Below, piece by piece: positions 1 to 7,857 of a DNA stretch of 49,318 nt (its first letter is position 1; each line of letters begins with the position of its first letter). A model generated the notes under the pieces. It was not told the DNA's origin. It searched no databases and saw only the letters and a list, made by a program, of their open reading frames with translations. The position numbers and the translations under genes are program-made. This stretch comes from Lachnospiraceae bacterium (GTDB taxonomy: Bacteria; Bacillota; Clostridia; Lachnospirales; Lachnospiraceae), in assembly GCA_014804365.1 (NCBI GenBank), contig JAAUZX010000017.1, positions 21,248-70,565 on the forward strand. Direction: 5' to 3'.

Positions 1-1031
1 AACCGGTTGTTGACAAATTCATCTAAACCGGTACAGGTAATGATCGTCTGTATATCACCGATCGTACTGAGAAGATAATTCTGTCTGTTGCTGTCAAGTT
101 CTGACAATACATCATCTAAAAGAAGTACAGGGTTATCTTTTGTAAGTTTCTTTACCAGCTCTATCTCCGATAATTTAAGAGAAAGAGCCGCAGTCCTCTG
201 TTGTCCCTGAGATCCGAACTTGCGAATATCTATATTACCTGTACTGAAACAAAAATCATCCCTGTGCGGACCGGTTGTTGTCTGCTTTAACTTGATATCC
301 CTATCCTGATTAGAAGATAAAGTCTTCTCATAATTTTCTATGGAAGTATCAGGTTCATACTTAATCACCAGATCTTCTTTACCACCGGATAATTTTCTAT
401 GTATCTCCAATATAATTTCATTAAGCTGCTCTATAAATACCTGTCGTCTCTCTATAATCTTACTTCCGAAAGAAATAAGCTGAGAATCCCATATATTCAA
501 GGTATCTCTAAGAGATGGATTAAAATACATGTCTTTGAGAAGTTTATTGCGTTGATTTACGATTTTATTGTAATGATTGAGATTATAGAGATAGAATTGA
601 TCTAACTGACATAACTCCATATCTACGAATCTTCTTCTCTCCGCGGGACCGTTTTTAATAATACTTAAATCTTCGGGAGAAAAGAAAACTACGTTCAATA
701 AACCGATTAATTCCGCTGCTTTTTTAATTTTCTGCCCGTCTATGGCTATTCCCTTGGACTTATTTTTACGCAGATGCATATCAATTCTCGTATCAATTCC
801 GTCTTTTTCAAGATAAGTCCTGATATGAGCTTCTTCTTTATCAAAATTAACAATATCTCTGTCTTTACTTCCTTTATGAGATTTCGTAATAGCAGACAGA
901 TAGATAGCTTCCAGAATATTAGTCTTACCCTGTGCGTTATCTCCGTACAAAATATTTGTACCTCTGTCAAAATCAATATGTAAGAAATCGTAATTTCTGA
1001 AATCTGCTAATTCCAATGATTTTATAATCAT
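1..1031 (-). CDS. recF: DNA replication/repair protein RecF (3' end cut by window)
   Basis: RecF is an SMC-like ATPase that loads RecA at single-strand gaps in the RecFOR pathway. Reading leftwards from the ATG at 1031, 343 codons are open up to the window edge, so only the extreme C-terminus is missing. The N-terminus starts MIIKSLELADFRNYD, typical of the family. The Walker A motif GDNAQGKT lies at residues 30-37, and a Walker B stretch (LLLDDVLSELD) lies near the C-terminus. The start codon overlaps the yaaA stop (TGATG), pointing to translational coupling in the dnaA-dnaN-yaaA-recF operon. It is absent from a simple ORF list only because the stop codon falls outside the window. Confidence 0.96.
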   Translation of the reverse strand, partial: MIIKSLELADFRNYDFLHIDFDRGTNILYGDNAQGKTNILEAIYLSAITKSHKGSKDRDIVNFDKEEAHIRTYLEKDGIDTRIDMHLRKNKSKGIAIDGQKIKKAAELIGLLNVVFFSPEDLSIIKNGPAERRRFVDMELCQLDQFYLYNLNHYNKIVNQRNKLLKDMYFNPSLRDTLNIWDSQLISFGSKIIERRQVFIEQLNEIILEIHRKLSGGKEDLVIKYEPDTSIENYEKTLSSNQDRDIKLKQTTTGPHRDDFCFSTGNIDIRKFGSQGQQRTAALSLKLSEIELVKKLTKDNPVLLLDDVLSELDSNRQNYLLSTIGDIQTIITCTGLDEFVNNR

Positions 1032-1240
1032 CAGTTTTCTACCTTAACCTGTTGTCCATCAAATTCGATCACGTCACCGGGATATATTTTCTTACCGCGC
1101 TGCACTTCAACTTCGCCGTTTACTTTGACGAAGCCTTCCTGTATCTCTATCTTGGCTTCCACGCCGGAATCTACCAATCCTGCTAATTTAAGTGCCTGAC
1201 CGAGTTTGATATATTCATCTCTAATTTTAATTGTTTCCAT
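1031..1240 (-). CDS. yaaA: S4-domain RNA-binding protein YaaA
   Basis: A 69-residue protein made almost entirely of one S4 RNA-binding fold; the segment around VDSGVEAKIEIQEGFVKVNG matches the S4 loop. Family members (YaaA/RlbA) lie between dnaN and recF across Firmicutes, and B. subtilis YaaA is linked to 50S ribosome assembly. Here it is in that place, 102 bp after dnaN and overlapping the recF start by one base. The function is inferred from family and position; the S4 fold itself is clear. Confidence 0.93.
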   Translation of the reverse strand: METIKIRDEYIKLGQALKLAGLVDSGVEAKIEIQEGFVKVNGEVEVQRGKKIYPGDVIEFDGQQVKVEN

Positions 1241-1342
1241 AATACTAATAAATATTCAATTTCCCTATACTTGAAAAATATTGTTTTATTTTTTTAAATC
1301 TTATACCGGTATATTTATTTATTTGTAAGCATCAAAACACCT

Positions 1343-2452
1343 TTAGTTTACAGTTGTAAAATTAACCGGAAGAATAACATAAATATAAGATTCTTCACTG
1401 TTTCTGATAAAGCACGGAGCTTTCGGATTGACCATATAAAGATCCACTTCCTCATCCTCTATGACACGCAGAGAATCAATCAGAAACTTCGGATTAAATC
1501 CGATCATAAGATCTTTACCCTCTTTGGCAATATCAATTTCTTCATCCATACTTCCGACAGTAGAATTCATCTTAAGTTCCATGGATCCGTCTTTAATATC
1601 GATGATGATCGGTTTCTTATCTCCCTCTTTAACAAGAAGAGTAGCTCTGTCTATACAATCTAATAATTCTTTCTTATTAATCTTAACCTTTGTTTCATAA
1701 TCGCTGGAAAGCATCTGATTGATATTAAAATACTCTCCTTCAATCAGTCTTGAAACAACGATCGTTCTGTCAAATTCCAATAAAATATGTTTGTCCGTAA
1801 AATAAAGATTTACATCTTTATCCATGTCTCCCGAAAGAATCTTGCTGATTTCATTTAAAGTCTTTCCCGGAACTACTACTTTTTTATCATTATAGGAATT
1901 CTTAAGAGCAATTTTTCTGATAGAAATACGATGGCCGTCCAAAGATACCACCTTCAGGCTGTCATCACTGATCTCAAACAATTCGCCTGTCATCAATTTG
2001 TTATTATCATTGTCCGCAATGGAAAAGATTGTCTGTCTGATAACTTCTTTCAAAGTAAACTGTGAGAGGACGATACTGTCATTTCTTTCTATTTCCGGAA
2101 GGAATGAAAAATCTTCTCCTGATTTACCTATAATATTAAATTTAGCTTTCTCGCATATGATTGTTGTTTTATAAGAATCATTTGTTTCGATCATTATATC
2201 GCTGTCAGGAAGTTTTCTTACGATCTCTAAGAAAATCTTAGCATCCAGTGCAATCATTCCTTTTTCTATAATCTCACCGTCAATGATCGTTTCTATTCCC
2301 AGTTCCATATCATTAGCAGTCAGTTTAATCTCGCCATTTCTCGTATCAACAAGAATACATTCTAAGATAGACATTGTTGTTTTACTGGGAACGGCTTTGG
2401 AAACAATCTGCACACCGCTCAAGAGACTTGATTTCGTACATACAATTTTCAT
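1343..2452 (-). CDS. dnaN: DNA polymerase III subunit beta (sliding clamp)
   Basis: The beta clamp is a ring-shaped processivity factor for the replicative polymerase. The 369-residue length is normal for the three-domain clamp. The N-terminus (MKIVCTKSSLLSGVQIVSKAVPSKTTMSIL is the start region) and the C-terminal YVILPVNF end, close to the canonical LPMR-type terminus, fit the family. A good Shine-Dalgarno (AAGGAAG on the minus strand) precedes the ATG, and a DnaA box lies within the leader at 2454-2462. It is the second gene of the dnaA operon; the DnaA box suggests DnaA can influence its expression. Confidence 0.97.
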   Translation of the reverse strand: MKIVCTKSSLLSGVQIVSKAVPSKTTMSILECILVDTRNGEIKLTANDMELGIETIIDGEIIEKGMIALDAKIFLEIVRKLPDSDIMIETNDSYKTTIICEKAKFNIIGKSGEDFSFLPEIERNDSIVLSQFTLKEVIRQTIFSIADNDNNKLMTGELFEISDDSLKVVSLDGHRISIRKIALKNSYNDKKVVVPGKTLNEISKILSGDMDKDVNLYFTDKHILLEFDRTIVVSRLIEGEYFNINQMLSSDYETKVKINKKELLDCIDRATLLVKEGDKKPIIIDIKDGSMELKMNSTVGSMDEEIDIAKEGKDLMIGFNPKFLIDSLRVIEDEEVDLYMVNPKAPCFIRNSEESYIYVILPVNFTTVN

Positions 2453-2742
2453 TTGTGTATAACTTCCTTTCTTACATATTGAAAATTTTGCGGGCTGCCT
2501 TAAAGTTATTAATATATCATTTATTTAGTAATATTAATAATAATGGGTGTTAATATGTGCATAACCTTATCTATTATACTATTTATCAGTGAAAAAGAAA
2601 ACGCTTAAGTTGTTAAAAACTTTTTGTAACCTGAAATGGTATGTGGATATAAAATACTTTCATATATTTATTACTATATTACCTTAACAGGTTAATTTTA
2701 TGATATAAACGTGTTATACACAAAAAACATGTGTAGAAAAAC
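2453..2742. other. oriC part 2: dnaA-dnaN intergenic DnaA-box cluster
   Basis: This 290-bp AT-rich spacer has three exact matches to TTATNCACA: 2454-2462 (minus, TTATACACA), 2556-2564 (minus, TTATGCACA) and 2714-2722 (plus, TTATACACA). Two one-mismatch sites lie at 2642-2650 and 2730-2738. In B. subtilis the origin is bipartite, with box clusters on both sides of dnaA, and this arrangement looks the same. Box positions are read directly; the origin role is inferred from gene context. Confidence 0.8.
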
Positions 2743-4104
2743 TTAAGAAGGATTGATTTTCTTCTTTATGATATCTACTTTATTTTTAAGATCTTCGTTT
2801 GTCTCTACTTCACTTTCTATCTTCTGAATACCATGCATTACGGTAGTATGATCTTTCTTTCCGAGATATTTACCGATATTGGAAAGAGAAGTATCGGTAA
2901 GTTTCCTGCAAAGATACATAGAGATCTGTCTTGGAAGTACAAATTCGGAATTTCTCTTTTTGGAAGTAATGTCATCCGGATTCACACCGAAATGTTCTGC
3001 TACTACTTCTATGATAAGTGAAGGGGTTACTTCCTTCGGCTGATCAGGATATATAACATCTTTAAGAGCTTCTTCTGCATAAGCTAAGTTGATTTCTACT
3101 TTATTTAATTTTGAGAAAGCTATAATTTTATTGAAGGCTCCCTCAAGTTCTCTTATATTTGATTTGATATTGTTTGCAATATACTGGAATACTTCATCGT
3201 CTATGTTTTTCTTATTATAAATTTCTGCATTCTTCTTAAGGATTGCCATTCTTGTCTCATAATCCGGAGGCTGAATGTCTGAAATCAATCCCCATTCAAA
3301 TCTGGAACGGAATCTTTCTTCCAAGGTTTCCATATCCTTCGGTGGTTTGTCGGAGGATAGTATGATCTGTTTTCCTGCAGAATGCAGGGTGTTAAATGTA
3401 TGGAAGAATTCTTCCTGCGTACTTTCTTTTCCTATTATAAATTGTATGTCATCAATCAGAAGGACATCTACGGTTCTGTATTTTTCCCTGAATTTATTCA
3501 TCTTAGCGGCATCACCGCTTCGGATGCAATCAATTACTTCGTTTGTAAAAACTTCGGAAGTAACATACAGGACTTTCATATTTGGATTTTGTTCCAGGAT
3601 GAATCGTCCGATGGAATGCATCAAGTGAGTCTTGCCAAGACCGGCTCCTCCGTAAAGATAAAGAGGATTGTATACTGTTCCCGGAGATTCTGCTACTGCA
3701 AGAGAAGCAGAATGGGCAAATTTATTGTTGTTTCCAACCACAAAAGTGTCGAATTTATATTTCGGATTTAAATTCGCATTCTCATAATTGATGTTATAGC
3801 CGGAATTGGATATAATCTTATTTTCTGAAGAATCATTCATAATATCCTTCTCTAATATAAAGGCAATATCATAGGTATGATTCATCATTTCAGATATTGT
3901 AACCTGAAAAAAACTTCTATATTTGGAAGAAATATAGCTAAGGGCATGAGCCTGATCTGAAGGAATCATAATTATAACAACATTATCCCTTACTTCATAG
4001 AAATTAAGAGGAACTATCCATGTAGAATAAGAAATATCAGAAAGCTCGTACTCTCTTCTCAGAGTTTCTTTGATTAAATCCCAGTTTTCTTTAATAGAAT
4101 CCAT
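2743..4104 (-). CDS. dnaA: Chromosomal replication initiator protein DnaA
   Basis: DnaA binds DnaA boxes at oriC, oligomerises with ATP and melts the unwinding element. The 453-residue protein has the usual four domains: domain I (about 1-85), a variable linker to about 115, the AAA+ core with Walker A GGAGLGKT at 152-159 and Walker B LLIDDIQF, and C-terminal domain IV with the box-contacting motif DHTTVMHG. The ATG at 4104 follows GAGG about 11 bases upstream. It heads the leftward operon dnaA-dnaN-yaaA-recF. DnaA boxes on both sides suggest autoregulation. Confidence 0.98.
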   Translation of the reverse strand: MDSIKENWDLIKETLRREYELSDISYSTWIVPLNFYEVRDNVVIIMIPSDQAHALSYISSKYRSFFQVTISEMMNHTYDIAFILEKDIMNDSSENKIISNSGYNINYENANLNPKYKFDTFVVGNNNKFAHSASLAVAESPGTVYNPLYLYGGAGLGKTHLMHSIGRFILEQNPNMKVLYVTSEVFTNEVIDCIRSGDAAKMNKFREKYRTVDVLLIDDIQFIIGKESTQEEFFHTFNTLHSAGKQIILSSDKPPKDMETLEERFRSRFEWGLISDIQPPDYETRMAILKKNAEIYNKKNIDDEVFQYIANNIKSNIRELEGAFNKIIAFSKLNKVEINLAYAEEALKDVIYPDQPKEVTPSLIIEVVAEHFGVNPDDITSKKRNSEFVLPRQISMYLCRKLTDTSLSNIGKYLGKKDHTTVMHGIQKIESEVETNEDLKNKVDIIKKKINPS

Positions 4105-4181
4105 ACTTTAAAACCTCATATATTTGTTACAGTTATTATTAATATCTTCTGTAAAAAGCAGTGTTTATAAGTAAATATATC

Positions 4182-4313
4182 GTAACTATTCAGTATAGGT
4201 CGAAGCATTTACTGCTGAGACCTTAAGAATATGATTCAGCGAGCAAAATCCCATTGTCGAAGACAATTTAGGATGGATTTTGCATCGTAACTGTGAAGGT
4301 ACTGAACAGTTAC
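4182..4313. repeat. Long imperfect inverted repeat with nested hairpin upstream of dnaA
   Basis: The 14-base arms at 4182-4195 and 4300-4313 pair with one mismatch. Inside, GCAAAATCC and GGATTTTGC arms enclose a further ATTGTC/GACAAT hairpin with a GAA loop. A second GTAACTG/CAGTTAC pairing (4287-4293 with 4307-4313) competes with the outer stem. No gene overlaps it. It may be a dispersed intergenic repeat, a structured 5' region of dnaA mRNA, or an extruding element of the origin; the sequence does not say which. Confidence 0.65.
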
Positions 4314-4639
4314 AATATATCGTAAAAAAGATAACATCGAAATTACCCTATAATATATAATAATATAAACAATCCAAAAATTCAAATGGTAAGTTGTACA
4401 CATGGTCGTGATTATAATTATCAACAAGTTTACATATTTTATCAGATTATTCAGTAGGATGTGTATAACTTATAAAAGTGATATTAACATGATTAACAAT
4501 GTATTTTTATGTATAAAATAATAATTATAAACAATATAAAAACAAATTATACACAAGTTATACACATATTGTGGATAGATTTATGTAAAGTGGATATAAA
4601 GTTAAGAAAAAATAGAATATACAATATATAGTATATAAT

Positions 4640-4710
4640 TTAGCTTTCAAATAACAATATATAGATCTATAAAAAACATATATTTTTTTAAAAATTTTTT
4701 TTAAGTTGGT
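4640..4710. other. Candidate DNA unwinding element
   Basis: Runs of A and T dominate here, including a long stretch of T, A and T tracts at about 4680-4705, directly beside the DnaA-box cluster ending near 4578. Such a tract next to boxes is the expected layout of a melting region. The boundaries are approximate and the role is inferred. Confidence 0.5.
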
Positions 4711-4764
4711 GACGGGTTTTCCGCAAGGATACTTTTATTGTATAGGAAATTTTTTGATGTGTTT

Positions 4765-4811
4765 CGAGTTTGCCGCAGGCAAATCTCGCAAGCGAACTTG
4801 TTCGCTTTTTT
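4765..4811 (+). terminator. Tandem hairpins ending in a T run, upstream of rpmH
   Basis: The first hairpin pairs CGAGTTTGCC (4765-4774) with 4778-4788, leaving a one-base bulge. The second pairs AGCGAAC (4791-4797) with GTTCGCT (4800-4806) and runs into six or more T residues. The shape is a rightward intrinsic terminator, yet no rightward gene lies upstream. It could insulate the rpmH promoter, end an unseen transcript from the origin, or be a dispersed repeat. Confidence 0.55.
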
Positions 4812-4845
4812 ATATATTTTTAAGAATAAAAAATACAGGATTTAC

Positions 4846-4874
4846 TTGACGTTTCTTCATTAATTATATATAAT
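4846..4874 (+). promoter_or_regulatory. Sigma-A promoter of rpmH operon
   Basis: The -35 element TTGACG at 4846-4851 and a perfect -10 TATAAT at 4869-4874 are separated by 17 bp. Transcription would start near 4881, about 75 bases before the rpmH ATG. It is one of the clearest promoters in the window. Confidence 0.88.
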
Positions 4875-4956
4875 CAACATGTTGTTTTTCCAATTAATGT
4901 TTAAAATATGTCTGCCTTATATAAATATTAAGGTTACAAGAAGGAGGTGCATCAGT

Positions 4957-5091
4957 ATGAAAATGACTTATCAGCCTAAGAAGAGACAGAGATCCAAGGT
5001 TCATGGATTCAGGAAGAGAATGAGTACTCCGGGCGGAAGAAAAGTTTTAGCAGCAAGACGTGCAAAAGGAAGAAAGAAATTATCAGCATAG
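4957..5091 (+). CDS. rpmH: 50S ribosomal protein L34
   Basis: L34 is a small basic protein of the large ribosomal subunit. The 44-residue product starts [18 protein letters not shown] and is rich in Arg and Lys, as in all L34 proteins. The reading frame is open further upstream to 4879, but the ATG at 4957 is chosen because AAGGAGG precedes it by a normal spacing and gives the family length. It begins the rightward rpmH-rnpA-yidD-yidC-jag cluster next to oriC. Confidence 0.97.
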   Translation: MKMTYQPKKRQRSKVHGFRKRMSTPGGRKVLAARRAKGRKKLSA

Positions 5092-5115
5092 GTCACAGTT
5101 ATGTGACCTTTTTTT
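5091..5115 (+). terminator. Terminator or attenuator between rpmH and rnpA
   Basis: GGTCACA (5091-5097) pairs with TGTGACC (5102-5108) around a GTTA loop, followed by seven T residues. The hairpin overlaps the last base of the rpmH stop codon. With no clear rnpA promoter, partial read-through would give more L34 mRNA than RnpA mRNA, which suits the cell's need for L34 over RNase P protein. Confidence 0.8.
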
Positions 5116-5143
5116 CTCTCATTTAAAATAAGGAGTGAGAAAA

Positions 5144-5509
5144 ATGGTATTTTCAGAATCCTTAAAAAAGAATCAAGATTTCCAGAATGTTTACAGAAAA
5201 GGCAAGAGTTATGCCAACAAGTATTTGGTTATGTATGTATTGGAAAACAACACTGATAGGAACAGACTGGGAATATCCGCCAGTAAGAAGGTAGGTAATA
5301 GTGTTGTAAGACATAGATTTGCCCGACTGGTGAGAGAGAGTTACCGACTACATGAAAATATATTTAATAGTGGTTTAGATATAGTAGTCGTTGCAAGAAA
5401 AAGTGCGGCTTCGGTCGGATATGCCGAGATCGAGAGCGCGTTATTACATCTTTTAAAACTTCATCATATGATTAAAATATATTTTTATGATGAAGATAAT
5501 TTGCGTTAG
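5144..5509 (+). CDS. rnpA: Ribonuclease P protein component
   Basis: RnpA is the protein partner of the RNase P ribozyme that trims 5' leaders from pre-tRNA. The 121-residue product carries the conserved [22 protein letters not shown] region that forms the RNR motif. An in-frame GTG lies at 5135, but it overlaps the AGGAG ribosome binding site (5131-5135), so the ATG at 5144 with 8-base spacing is chosen. It sits between rpmH and yidD, as in most bacteria. Confidence 0.95.
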   Translation: MVFSESLKKNQDFQNVYRKGKSYANKYLVMYVLENNTDRNRLGISASKKVGNSVVRHRFARLVRESYRLHENIFNSGLDIVVVARKSAASVGYAEIESALLHLLKLHHMIKIYFYDEDNLR

Positions 5510-5528
5510 CAAATTGTTAGAAATTGAT

Positions 5529-5738
5529 ATGAAAAAATTATTTATTTATCTTATTAAATTCTATAGAAAATATATCTCTCCTATGAAGAGCACGAAATGT
5601 CCGTATATTCCGACTTGTTCGGAGTATGGATTGGAAGCGGTGGAGAAATACGGCGCTTTAAAGGGAGGACTTATGGCTTTTTGGAGGATATGCAGATGTA
5701 ATCCTTTTTCAAAAGGTGGTTATGATCCTGTTCCCTGA
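5529..5738 (+). CDS. yidD: Membrane protein insertion efficiency factor YidD
   Basis: YidD is a small membrane-associated protein that helps YidC/Sec-dependent insertion. The 69-residue product has the family signature: FYRKYISP near the start, the Cys motif [14 protein letters not shown], and the C-terminal [13 protein letters not shown]. The frame is open back to 5487, inside rnpA, but the ATG at 5529 gives the normal family length and N-terminus. Its ribosome binding site is weak, so translation coupled to rnpA is possible. Confidence 0.93.
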   Translation: MKKLFIYLIKFYRKYISPMKSTKCPYIPTCSEYGLEAVEKYGALKGGLMAFWRICRCNPFSKGGYDPVP

Positions 5739-5776
5739 CGGAACAGAGAAAAGAAAATTAAGGAGGTAATCCGATA

Positions 5777-7093
5777 GTGACAGGTATTTTATTAACTAAG
5801 GATCCCGGTAGGATTATCGGTCCTATTGCTTCATTGCTTGGCTATATTATGGAAGGAATCTTTTTTGTTTTGGACAAAATCGGTCTTCCTAATATAGGAC
5901 TTGCTATTATACTGTTCACAATCGTAATGTATCTGCTTCTTCTGCCTCTTACGATCAAGCAGCAGAAATTCTCTAAGTTATCTGCCAAAATGAATCCTGA
6001 GCTTCAGGCAATTCAGGCAAAATATAAGGGTAAGAATGATAACGAATCTATGATGGCAATGAATATGGAGACAAAAGCAGTCTATGCGAAATACGGTGTG
6101 TCTCCGTCGGGAAGTTGTGTTCAGTTGATAATTCAGCTGCCTATCTTATGGGCATTGTATCGTGTTATTTACAATATGCCTGCTTATGTTGGTAAGATTA
6201 AGGAAGCTTTCTTCCCCTTAGTTGATAATTTGATTACTCAGAAGGGAAGTACGGAATTAATTCAGTCTTTTTCGCAAGCCGGCATGTATAATAAGAATTT
6301 TTCGAATGAATCTTTTATCGGCGGTGTAACTTCCTATGTGCAGAATACATTTATCGATGTATTAAATAAGGCTACTTCTGCCGAGTGGATTGTTATTAAA
6401 GAAACATTTCCTAATTTGACGAAGGATGTGGATAACACACTTAGTCTTTTAAACCGATATAATAATTTCTTAGGTTTAAATATTGCAAATTCTCCTTCTT
6501 TTACTATGAAGGCGGCATTAACAGATAAGTCTTTTATTATGGTAATTGCAGCTTTGTCGATTCCTGTTTTGTCTGCGGTAACCCAGTGGATCAATGTAAA
6601 GCTTATGCCTCAGCAGAATACGCAGCAGGATAACAAAAATGCCAGTGATCAGCAGAATGCTATGATGCAGTCTATGAAGACGATGAATATGATGATGCCG
6701 ATCATGTCTGCCGTATTTTGTTATACACTTCCTGCAGGTTTGGGACTTTACTGGATAGCCGGTGCTGTCGTAAGAAGTGTTCAGCAGGTTGTTATCAATA
6801 AACATATTGATAAGATGGATCTGGATGAAGTTATTAAGAATAATGAAGAGAAAGCTAAGAAAAAAATGGCGAAAGCCGGTGTCAGAGCAGAGCAGATGGC
6901 AGCATATGCCAATATGAATACGAAGAATGTGAGTACTTCTAAGAAACAATCTAATACTCCTACGATGACACAAGAAGAAAAGGATGAAGCGGTAAGAAAA
7001 TCTACGGAGTATTATAATAAGAATGCAAAACCCGGCAGTATGATGTCTAAGGCAAATATGGTAAAGCAGTATAATGAAAAAAATAATAAATAA
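5777..7093 (+). CDS. yidC: Membrane protein insertase YidC/OxaA
   Basis: YidC inserts and folds inner-membrane proteins alone or with SecYEG. The 438-residue product has the 60KD_IMP/Oxa1 layout: an N-terminal membrane segment, the conserved membrane helix plus amphipathic stretch (LPLTIKQQKFSKLSAKMNPE), a helix starting QLIIQLPILWALYRVIYN, and two C-terminal helices ending near GLGLYWIAGAVVRSVQQ. A lysine- and asparagine-rich tail follows, suited to contacting ribosomes. The GTG start at 5777 is preceded by AAGGAGG. The soluble loop between helices 2 and 3 (about residues 140-245) is fairly long. Confidence 0.95.
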   Translation: MTGILLTKDPGRIIGPIASLLGYIMEGIFFVLDKIGLPNIGLAIILFTIVMYLLLLPLTIKQQKFSKLSAKMNPELQAIQAKYKGKNDNESMMAMNMETKAVYAKYGVSPSGSCVQLIIQLPILWALYRVIYNMPAYVGKIKEAFFPLVDNLITQKGSTELIQSFSQAGMYNKNFSNESFIGGVTSYVQNTFIDVLNKATSAEWIVIKETFPNLTKDVDNTLSLLNRYNNFLGLNIANSPSFTMKAALTDKSFIMVIAALSIPVLSAVTQWINVKLMPQQNTQQDNKNASDQQNAMMQSMKTMNMMMPIMSAVFCYTLPAGLGLYWIAGAVVRSVQQVVINKHIDKMDLDEVIKNNEEKAKKKMAKAGVRAEQMAAYANMNTKNVSTSKKQSNTPTMTQEEKDEAVRKSTEYYNKNAKPGSMMSKANMVKQYNEKNNK

Positions 7094-7140
7094 TATTTTA
7101 TTGTGATTGTATGATGTATAAGAATGGAGGTTAAATTGTT

Positions 7141-7779
7141 ATGGAATTTATTGAAGTATCTGCAAAAACAGTTAATGATGCAATTACGGAAGCATGTCAA
7201 AAATTAACTGTGACAAGTGATAAATTAGAATATGAAGTAATAGAAGAAGGTTCTTCAGGATTTCTGGGAATCGGTTCTAAACCTGCTGTTATTAAAGCGA
7301 GAGTGAAGTCTTCCGTAGAAGATACGGCAAGAGATTTCTTGAATGAAGTGTTCCGTGCAATGGATCTGACAGTTGTTGTTGATGTAAAATACAATGAAGC
7401 CGAAAGTTCCATGGAAGTGGATTTGAGCGGTGACGAGATGGGAGTCCTGATCGGAAAGAGAGGTCAGACACTTGATTCTTTACAGTATCTTGTATCCCTG
7501 GTAGTAAATAAAAATGTAGAGAATTATATAAGAGTTAAAGTTGATACAGAAAATTACCGTCAGAGAAGAAAAGAGACTCTTGAGAATCTGGCTAAGAACA
7601 TTTCTTATAAAGTAAAGAGAACAAAGAGACCTGTGTCTTTAGAGCCGATGAATCCATATGAGAGAAGAATTATTCACTCTGCGCTTCAGAATGATAAGTA
7701 TGTGACAACGCACAGTGAAGGAGATGAGCCTTTCAGGCATGTTGTTGTTGTTTTGAGAAAATATGAGAAGCATAATTAA
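7141..7779 (+). CDS. jag: RNA-binding protein KhpB (Jag/EloR)
   Basis: KhpB binds RNA, usually as a partner of KhpA, and affects cell elongation and division in Firmicutes. The 212 residues show the three expected parts: a Jag N-terminal domain (MEFIEVSAKTVNDAI through GSSGFLGIGSKPA), a KH domain with the GxxG-type loop IGKRGQTLDSLQYL at about 105-118, and a C-terminal R3H domain ending VVVVLRKYEK. The ATG follows GGAGG. It lies just after yidC, its usual neighbour, and is closed by a strong terminator. Confidence 0.95.
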   Translation: MEFIEVSAKTVNDAITEACQKLTVTSDKLEYEVIEEGSSGFLGIGSKPAVIKARVKSSVEDTARDFLNEVFRAMDLTVVVDVKYNEAESSMEVDLSGDEMGVLIGKRGQTLDSLQYLVSLVVNKNVENYIRVKVDTENYRQRRKETLENLAKNISYKVKRTKRPVSLEPMNPYERRIIHSALQNDKYVTTHSEGDEPFRHVVVVLRKYEKHN

Positions 7780-7794
7780 TTAATCTTTTTATGA

Positions 7795-7827
7795 AAAACA
7801 GCAGGAATGTAATGTTCCTGCTGTTTT
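7795..7827 (+). terminator. Intrinsic terminator after jag
   Basis: A perfect 13-bp stem pairs 7795-7807 (AAAACAGCAGGAA) with 7815-7827 around a 7-base loop, ending in TTTT. The A-rich left arm could make it work in both directions. It separates jag from mnmE by 30 bases. Confidence 0.88.
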
Positions 7828-7857
7828 CAATAAAAAAAGGGAGGCTTTGATATTATT

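Larger units (their letters stand above)
4105..4956. other. oriC: Chromosomal replication origin (oriC), dnaA-rpmH intergenic region
   Basis: This 850-bp AT-rich gap lies where gene direction flips from leftward (dnaA) to rightward (rpmH). Exact TTATACACA boxes are at 4460-4468 (minus), 4547-4555 (plus) and 4558-4566 (plus). One-mismatch boxes are at 4394-4402 (plus) and 4570-4578 (minus, near TTATCCACA). A very AT-rich tract at about 4640-4710 follows the boxes and is the best candidate for the DNA unwinding element. Inverted repeats at 4182-4313 and 4765-4811 flank the box cluster. Box positions are seen; the origin call rests on them plus the strand switch and gene order. Confidence 0.9.

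Noticed and set aside
4236..4427. 63-codon leftward ORF in the origin
   Set aside because: It runs through an inverted repeat, has no ribosome binding site and no family similarity, and lies inside oriC.
5135..5143. GTG start for rnpA
   Set aside because: The GTG overlaps the AGGAG ribosome binding site; the ATG at 5144 has correct spacing.
6334..6973. Leftward ORFs opposite yidC
   Set aside because: Shadows of the yidC frame, rich in His and Ile, with no start signals.
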